Source: Augochlora pura | Lineage: Eukaryota; Arthropoda; Insecta; Hymenoptera; Halictidae | Length of the DNA: 64,000 bases | NCBI RefSeq assembly: GCF_028453695.1 | Contig: NC_135779.1 | Coordinates: 248,001 to 312,000, forward strand | Direction: 5' to 3' | Part shown: one piece after another, positions 57,261-64,000 of the stretch | How the letters are laid out: every line of letters starts with the position of its first letter | Position numbering within the stretch: position 1 is the stretch's first letter | Position numbers and translations under genes: made by a program | Notes under the pieces: generated by a model | Database searches by the model: none | Seen by the model: the letters and a program-made list of their open reading frames with translations, nothing else | Told to the model about the DNA's origin: nothing

Positions 57261-59361
57261 AACCAGCTCGAACGTCCTCGCGGTCGTTGCGAGTCGAGAG
57301 TAGCGCGCGATATAACGAGGGAATGGCGTGCCTCGCTCATAATTGAAGCGAGCACCTACAATCCAATCGTTCTTAATCATTCGAATTCATCTCGCCGGCG
57401 AGTTCCGTTCGCCATTACTGCCAGTCCTCTTGCCGCGCCGCGCCGCGCCGCGACGAAACTTATCCGAATCCGTTTCGCTGCCAATTGCGGCGGTTCGGGC
57501 TTTTTCCGCGTTCCGCGCCGATCGATTCGATCCACGAGCCAATAACTTTGCTAAATTAATTCGTCGATCGCTGACATCGTTGATATCAATCGTTGATTGT
57601 TTCTTCGTTGCGCGCGTCTCTTTTTAATTGACGGTTATTCGAGTGTATAGTTTTCACTGGGAGGTACTATATTACACGAGCGCTCGTTAAAAGTCAGAAT
57701 ATCGATCGGTACGAATGAAAACGCGATGAAAACTTGTCAAGTTTGAGGACTGGTTCGGACCGAGCGTTTACGCGAGTTTTCGGAGCGTAATCGAACGGGA
57801 AGAGCATGGCGAGGGGCGACTGCGCCTGTAAATGAATTGCGGGAGAGACGGAAGACCCCCTTTCTTCCGAAAAGAAGGGTGAAGAGGTTCGCGAAGAGCG
57901 AAAATGGCGGAGATTACGCGAAATTATGCAAATGCCCGGCATTGTGAAGGGGGGGTCTCTGTTTTTCGTTTTATTGGGCCGGGGCTCCGCGGTATCCTCG
58001 GTCGTATAACCGAAACAAAAGCTTACCTAACGCAGAAACAAAGGCCGTAGGGGCGAGTAGAAATCTCTTGAGGACACACATGCAGCGAATTTAACTGCTT
58101 CCCCAGGCATTACTCTTGCCGGGTTTCTTTTATTCTCGAGCGTTCTCCGACCGCGCCCACCCTTTCCTCCCTATCGGTCTTCGTATCCTTCGCGTCGTTT
58201 ATTTTCACGCTCGTGTCCCCGTGCATTTTCCGAAAATCGTTTCGCTTACCACCGAAACCTCCTACCACCGGGGGGCTGCTGCTCGAATCACCCGTTCCAT
58301 AATTCCTTTATTCAATTGATTATTGAAACGACGAGGCATTCGGTGCAGTTATTGTTCGAAGAAAATAGAAAATACGTAGAAATTCGTTCTCGTATCCGAC
58401 TGTGTGAATAATGTAGCTTTTACGCGACAATTTCGTTGCAACGGCGCGGCGAATCGATCGCAGGACAAACGAGACCCTCTTTGAAAGGATATTCATTATT
58501 TCGCCGAAGGTCCGGAGGCTCTGTAACAGCTTTTAAAAGGTGACAAAATCCCTTTAGAGCGGCGCTCGCGAGGGTCGACTAAGTTACAATTAATTAATTG
58601 ACTTCGAGCCCCTGTAATTCATGCGGTAAGTCAAACTTAATTAATTACCCTTCCGGCACGGAAAGGACTTCTCACCTTCTGCGATTCGAAGGGCGTTCCC
58701 GCTCACCTTCCTCTTCGCTTATGAACCGTTCGGCTCGCATAAAAGGCCCGCTGGGCTCTTTATTCCATCGCCGGACGATCGATGAAAGCTCGATAGCGGG
58801 TCCCGCAACTTCTGCTTGGATCAATATCCGGGCCGAACTTTTAAAGTATTTTCTTTCAAACGAAACAAACTTCTCCCTTTTGCTCCGTCGGAAATCTCGG
58901 AAGCGTTCGTTAACCGGCAAAAAAGATGCTTTCGCGCGACCATTACAAATTCTCTTTTCGCGCAGGCAATTGTCGAGGCCGGAAAATCGCCGATTAGAAA
59001 TTCGTGAAGGTATTTAAGCTCGCTATAATATTTAGCTGGCGTGCGGCTTTGGAAAAAGCGCGCCCCGTCCAGCGGAATAGATCGAAACGACAGCCACCGG
59101 GAGACGATTAATTACCGCCACCCCCGGGCATTGTGCGAGGCGACGATAGGTTCGCTGTTACGGCCTTAAAGGGGATTCCGAGCAGCCTCGAGGACACGGT
59201 CGCGCGTAATCCTGTCGATGGTTTATCCGTGCGCGACTTCTACATCTGCCGACCGAGTCTCGTCTAATCCTGAAAAAATGACGATCAGCTGTCGGGATCG
59301 ATGCTCGTTGATACGTTGATAGGAAAAGCTACGCCCACAGATGTTTTCTCTCGATCCGTGA

Positions 59362-59409
59362 AGCCGCGCCGCGCCGCGCCGCGCCGCAACGCCAGGGCCA
59401 GGGCCAGGG
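59362..59409 (+). repeat. (GCCGC)n then (GCCAGG)n arrays
   Basis: Five GCCGC pentamers followed closely by about three GCCAGG hexamers. Confidence 0.9.
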
Positions 59410-61165
59410 GTTGCGATCGTTTTCCCGTTCGAGCCGAGATAAACTCCGGCAACGGCGACGACCTCGCTCCTTCTTTGTTACTAATGGAAGGCTCGATGAT
59501 TGCGGAGGATCGCCGAAGGTGTCTGTCTACCTGACGAGAGCCGGCACTCGTCCCGCATTGCAATTAATCAATATTACCATCGACAATGGACGCCGTGGCA
59601 AAGGCCACCGTTGCAATTTGCTGGTCTCGCGGCTTTTGTCCGCGACACCGTTGAACCGCAATTTTCGACTTTTAATTGCGCCGCTTTGACTGGAAGCTGA
59701 ACGCAGGTTAGGCCAATGCGTTGCATTGTTCGCGGAGCAGGTGATCGGAGCCTGTTTATTCGATCCGATTCGTCGATGGCCGACCGGCCCCGTCGAAGCA
59801 AATTTCCGGACACCGCGAAAATCGTTGGGTTAAGAGTTTCGGATCTAATTTATGCCGGGTCGGCGAGACAGGCTGATTTATTTGCCACAAATATTCCCGT
59901 TGACGTAACGAACAATAGAAACGGTGCGCGTTTCAATATATTCGATGTAGCGCCAAAGCCCATCTGTAACACTCGTACAAAATCGGAACAAGACCAGATT
60001 CTCGATCGACCTTCATTCTGCGGACTCTTTTGAGCTTGGTATAGATTTTCACAATTTCTAGTTTATCGAATAGCTAACGAAGCATATTCCGTCAATGATT
60101 TAGGCGTGAATCGTTCGATCGTCGGATAAAATGGCGTTGAATAGGAATGCGATACCGGTGAGTCGTTGAGACGATTTTTGTGGTGTTGTCTCGGATCGGA
60201 AAAGACGGGTCCTTCTAATGATCGCGAGGATGGTTATTAACCCTTCTGCTCGGCGGACGTGGCATTGTCCATTCCGGCGGGCTCATTACGGTGTCCGGAG
60301 GTCGGGACGGGGCCGAAAAAATCACGGGGGTGAGAGAGAAAAATAAGAAAATGGTGTGGGTCGGAGAGGAGAGACCGAACACGGCTACCGTGAATGGGGC
60401 GCGTTGGCTGACCGAAGGGCTGCCGGGCATCAAAGGGCCTCAAAAGGGGCCGCGCGAACCTCCGCTGTCCGGAGCTCATTTGTTTCTACCGGCGCACCGA
60501 AAGATCGATCGACCGATGTCTTAACCCCGGACTCTCTCGGAATCGTCCGCTTTCGATAAGAAAATCGCCGAGGCGTTAATTAGATCGTCCGGTTAATAGA
60601 GTCGTGATGGAAAACTGATTGCCGGCGCGGATGCTGCTGTAATTTAACGATTCCGTGGCGATCGTTTCGTCCGCTCTCCACGCCAATCCGAGTACATATC
60701 TCGAGCAATCGGTTTCAAAGTTTGCTAGGTTTAGTTAACGTCGTCAACCCTATTGAACCGCTTTTCGAAATAATTTCAACGTTATCAAATTTCTCTCGGA
60801 TGACAATGGAATTCGGTTGACAATAGTTGCAGGAGATTCTTGAAATTGTAACGGAACGCGCGTCGTCTAGTCTAGCGGGACACGCGATCGGATGCATGAC
60901 GCGCGACAGGAAATTCTTTAACGCGATGGATAGTCGGTCCGGCGTTCTCACGGATAGCCGATGCATTATCGTTTGCGATTGAAACGCGGGGAACGTGTTC
61001 CGTTCGAAAAATCGGACGAGGAAGATGCCAGGGAAGCCTCCTAGGATCGCATTTACAAGCAGCCGGGGCACGGTAGTCGAGAAACGAAGCGAAATTATCG
61101 ATGCGATTGCCACTGGAACCTCTACGGTGGCGAAGGGCCACCGACAAAGGGTCGATCAGCGATCT

Positions 61166-61182
61166 CCCCCCCCCCCCCCCCC
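61166..61182 (+). repeat. C17 homopolymer
   Basis: Seventeen C in a row, followed by more C runs. The reverse strand could form a quadruplex. Homopolymer length may be an assembly artefact. Confidence 0.85.
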
Positions 61183-62049
61183 TCCGCCCCCCGTCCCGCG
61201 GCTTTTTTCCCGAAAGATAACCCCACGGTGGCCACCTTTTTGTTTGCACAGCGAGATTGCTTGCCTCTTGCTCGGAAATTGACCGAAGATTGCGGCCGAC
61301 CGACGTTTGCTCTGCGGCCACGGCCTTAACTTTCCGCTACCACAAAAATATCATTGGCTTCCTCCTTCTCTGTTCCGTCTCGCCTTTGTCCTCGTTCTTC
61401 CCGTCGTCCCTTCGCTCGCGCACACCTCGAAAAACCAATCGCCATTTTACACCTTGCCGGACACTTCCGACCGAAAATCGATCCCTTTACGCCTTTATGC
61501 CTTAAGAATATTTTGCATTATCGAGCGATTGAAAATAGGCCGCCGGTGGGTCTCGAAGGTAAAAATTGATTGCTTCATTCTTTTGTAATTTCTGCGGGAA
61601 CGAAAGGTTTCCGCGTGAGAAAATGGCGGGTTTTGGAGGACCGGGACACGACTCGTTGACAGCTAAGAAGGAAGCCTCGGTTCCTTCGAATCTACGGTGG
61701 AAGCGCAGGAAACGTTTGACTGCGAGCCAACCACAAACGCGTTTTCTCTGTCCCTCTTCTGTCCTCGGTAACCCCCGCCACGTCCGCGAAGGAGATGATG
61801 TCTAAGCTTATTATCGGCTCTCCCTCGAGAGCTCTCTGTCTCTCCGTCTCGCTCGTACGATTTGATCGAAGTTGATGGAGCGAGCACGGAGCTAACCGCC
61901 CAGAGTATTATGTGTCGAAAAATATTCAAGGAAACCTCTTCGGCCAGTCCTTCGAGGAGCAATGACTTTTGTCCGGCACGATACTGTCAGAAGTGATTAC
62001 TCGTAATGGATCCGGCTGTTAATGCTTCCCATGCGACGAGAGGACGGAG

Positions 62050-62078
62050 GAGAGAGAGAGAGAGAGAGAGTGAGAGAG
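62050..62078 (+). repeat. (GA)n microsatellite
   Basis: GA tract with a TGA interruption. Confidence 0.9.
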
Positions 62079-63580
62079 TCCTCCCGGTATCGGGAATCAT
62101 GACGCGCGTTCACCGCCATCGCGATCTAGCAAAGACCGACGATCGATTTCGCTTGATCGAAATTCACGGCAATCATTGATAAACAAGAGACGATCTACAA
62201 AACGAAAGAGAGAGAGGGAGTGAGTGAGAGAAGGAGGGAGTGAGACGTTGCAAGCTCGAGGAAACCGGTTAATCGTCGGTACGCTTATCGGTAAAAAGAG
62301 GATCGGACGGATTAGCTTCTCCTAGAGAGGCTAATTACGAGAGGCATTAATTAAGCGGCAATGACGATGGATTATTAACGGACAAATCGGCTCTCCTTAC
62401 AAGGGGACAGGGCTTGATCGACGAGCGGCGAGCAGCGAGCAGCGAACCGGCCGGGGGCAACTGCGACAACCGATCGATCCGTCGATCCGTCGATCGATTC
62501 AACGATCGATCGGATTACCGATCGGCGTGCACGATCCTCCGCGCGCTGCGCCCGGGAATCGTATCGACGACGCAGGATCGATTGCAGAACGAAACACTGC
62601 CAACTAATCCGCGCCGTGGCGGGGTGCGGGCGGGAACGGCGAGATCGAATTACCATAAAACGCCATGATTAACGTAAAGTAAACGAATATAACGCCGCAG
62701 AGACCGCAGCCAGTTCTGTAGCTGTTAAAGTATGTCCCCGTCACGATTTCCGACCGTTCTGCACCGCGGTGCACCGCGTCCCGCGCGCTGCCGCGACCAA
62801 ATTTCAAAGAAAATTCAGCGAGACCGCCGTATCGTTTGCCATACCATACCATATTCCGACTCGTCGGGGACGGTCGCCTAGATCTCTGAAAAATCTGCTA
62901 GACCCAAGGGGCCTCCGATCACACCCCGCAACGTCCAATCGGTCCGCGACGGGGCCTTTCCACACTTTTTCCTTACCTCCGTTCACTTTTCTTTTTCTAC
63001 TGTTCCCTTTTTTTCCGGCGAACGACTTAAGTGGGCGACGTGCGTGCACGAGTGCGTGAGAATTGACACGCGTGCGTGCGTGTGCGTGCGCGTGACGGTG
63101 TACGGTAGGACAGAACATATGATACATATGGGAACGTTAGGCTCTGTGGTTTGAAGCCTGTAACGTGTGGCCAGGGCCGTAGCTTTCTGCGCCCGGACGG
63201 GATCGGCGACGCGGGACGAGGAAACGAGAGAGAATACTCGGAAACGATAAACGCGATCGCTGCGCTTTACACGCGGACCCTGCCTCGCCGTGCACTCGAG
63301 CCGCCTCTGCCATCCCGATCGAAGCTCGCGTGACTCCGAGATAGATCGACCGAGCGCACCGAACTCGATCCACACAAAAATCCCAATGAAAACGCGCCGA
63401 GCCGAAAGTTTTCGAGCCCAAAATTTTCGCGCGAGTTCGATTCGTCATTTCATTTGGGTTACAACGCGTTTCGATAAAAACTTGTTTGCTCGAGGATGTA
63501 TTCATGGATGTAAAAATAAATTTGTTACCGACGCGAAAGGAAGACGCGTGGACGAATCCAGTCGGATCTTCGCCTCCCGG

Positions 63581-63636
63581 TTTCTGCGTCGTTTCTGCGT
63601 CGTTTCTGCGTCGTTTCTGCGTCGTTTCTGCGTCGC
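63581..63636 (+). repeat. 11-bp tandem repeat, about five copies
   Basis: Exact units of GTTTCTGCGTC. Because 11 is not a multiple of three, every frame passes through it without a fixed peptide period of 11 bases. It lies in a GC-rich right-edge block. Confidence 0.95.
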
Positions 63637-64000
63637 TCCGATCGCGAATGGACGTAGCTTCGAACGTGGTCCAAGATCGAGGAACCGAGCCAACGGCGGG
63701 GCGGTTCTGGTCCAGATAACAGAGCACAACGGAGAGACGATAGACGACGGACAGAAAAGGCAAGGTGATCGAGCAAACGGCCGCGGATCGACGATCGACG
63801 ATCGGGGATCCGGTGTGGTTTGAAAATCACGGTGTGTGGCCGCGAGCGTACGCGCTTAAAAGAGAGCAATGGGGTGGCGTATCGATGTATCGTGTCCCAT
63901 TCTTCGGTGCATTGCGCAAGCCTGTGAGAGAGCCGATTGGCTGATCGGTTACAAAGTCTCTCTTGCGGCAAGACCGCATTCCGGCTTTAACCGGTCCCTT

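Larger units (their letters stand above)
56420..64000. other. Non-coding stretch, no gene seen
   Basis: Contains several microsatellites and a GA/CT-rich block from about 62 kb. The plus frame at 59716-60033 is moderately protein-like but has no domain or splice partners and is not called. Confidence 0.4.

Noticed and set aside
59716..60033. 105-codon plus-strand frame with moderate protein-like composition
   Set aside because: No domain, no polyadenylation or splice context, and a length compatible with chance.

Overview
The window is nuclear DNA from an animal, most likely an insect. It is rich in CpG and G+C, dense in GA/CT and G/C-rich microsatellites, and its recognisable genes are broken by GT-AG introns. 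There is no operon structure, Shine-Dalgarno site or prokaryotic gene packing. High CpG and many GA tracts fit Hymenoptera (bees and relatives), but that placement is inference. Nearly all long open frames here are arginine- and serine-rich readings of GC-rich or simple-repeat DNA and are not genes.

Two genes can be built with confidence, and they lie head to head. On the plus strand, 30984-45391 encodes a 988-residue DEAD-box RNA helicase of the DDX31/Dbp7 family (nucleolar, large ribosomal subunit assembly) in eight coding exons with matching splice phases and a complete motif set. On the minus strand, 30332-28408 encodes a 216-residue four-transmembrane protein in five exons that resembles the insect pasiflora/fire-exit type of tetraspan protein. 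About 650 bases between the two start codons probably hold both promoters. The last three helicase introns are large (about 4.1, 3.8 and 2.6 kb); the third carries a diverged 173-bp tandem repeat and a hairpin-like inverted repeat.

Left flank (1-28 kb): no supportable coding gene. It opens with a GC-rich, GA/CT-rich block (1-1540). At 9.3-10.4 kb is a cluster of long inverted repeats, best read as diverged copies of a fold-back (MITE-like) element with CTCF-like and TATCGATA motifs. A GC-rich block at 15-17.6 kb contains a duplicated segment about 600 bp apart (16.03 and 16.63 kb). Many GA, CT and G/C-rich tandem arrays follow up to 26.4 kb.

Right flank (45.4-64 kb): mostly non-coding, with AT-rich homeodomain-like motifs mixed with GC-rich microsatellites. 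One region (55.77-56.38 kb) has protein-like open frames on both strands that share wobble positions; it is the best candidate for an unrecognised gene. Other features are a G-quadruplex motif near 54.3 kb, a C17 tract near 61.17 kb and an 11-bp tandem repeat near 63.6 kb. I found no tRNA, rRNA, CRISPR array, intact transposase or viral gene.
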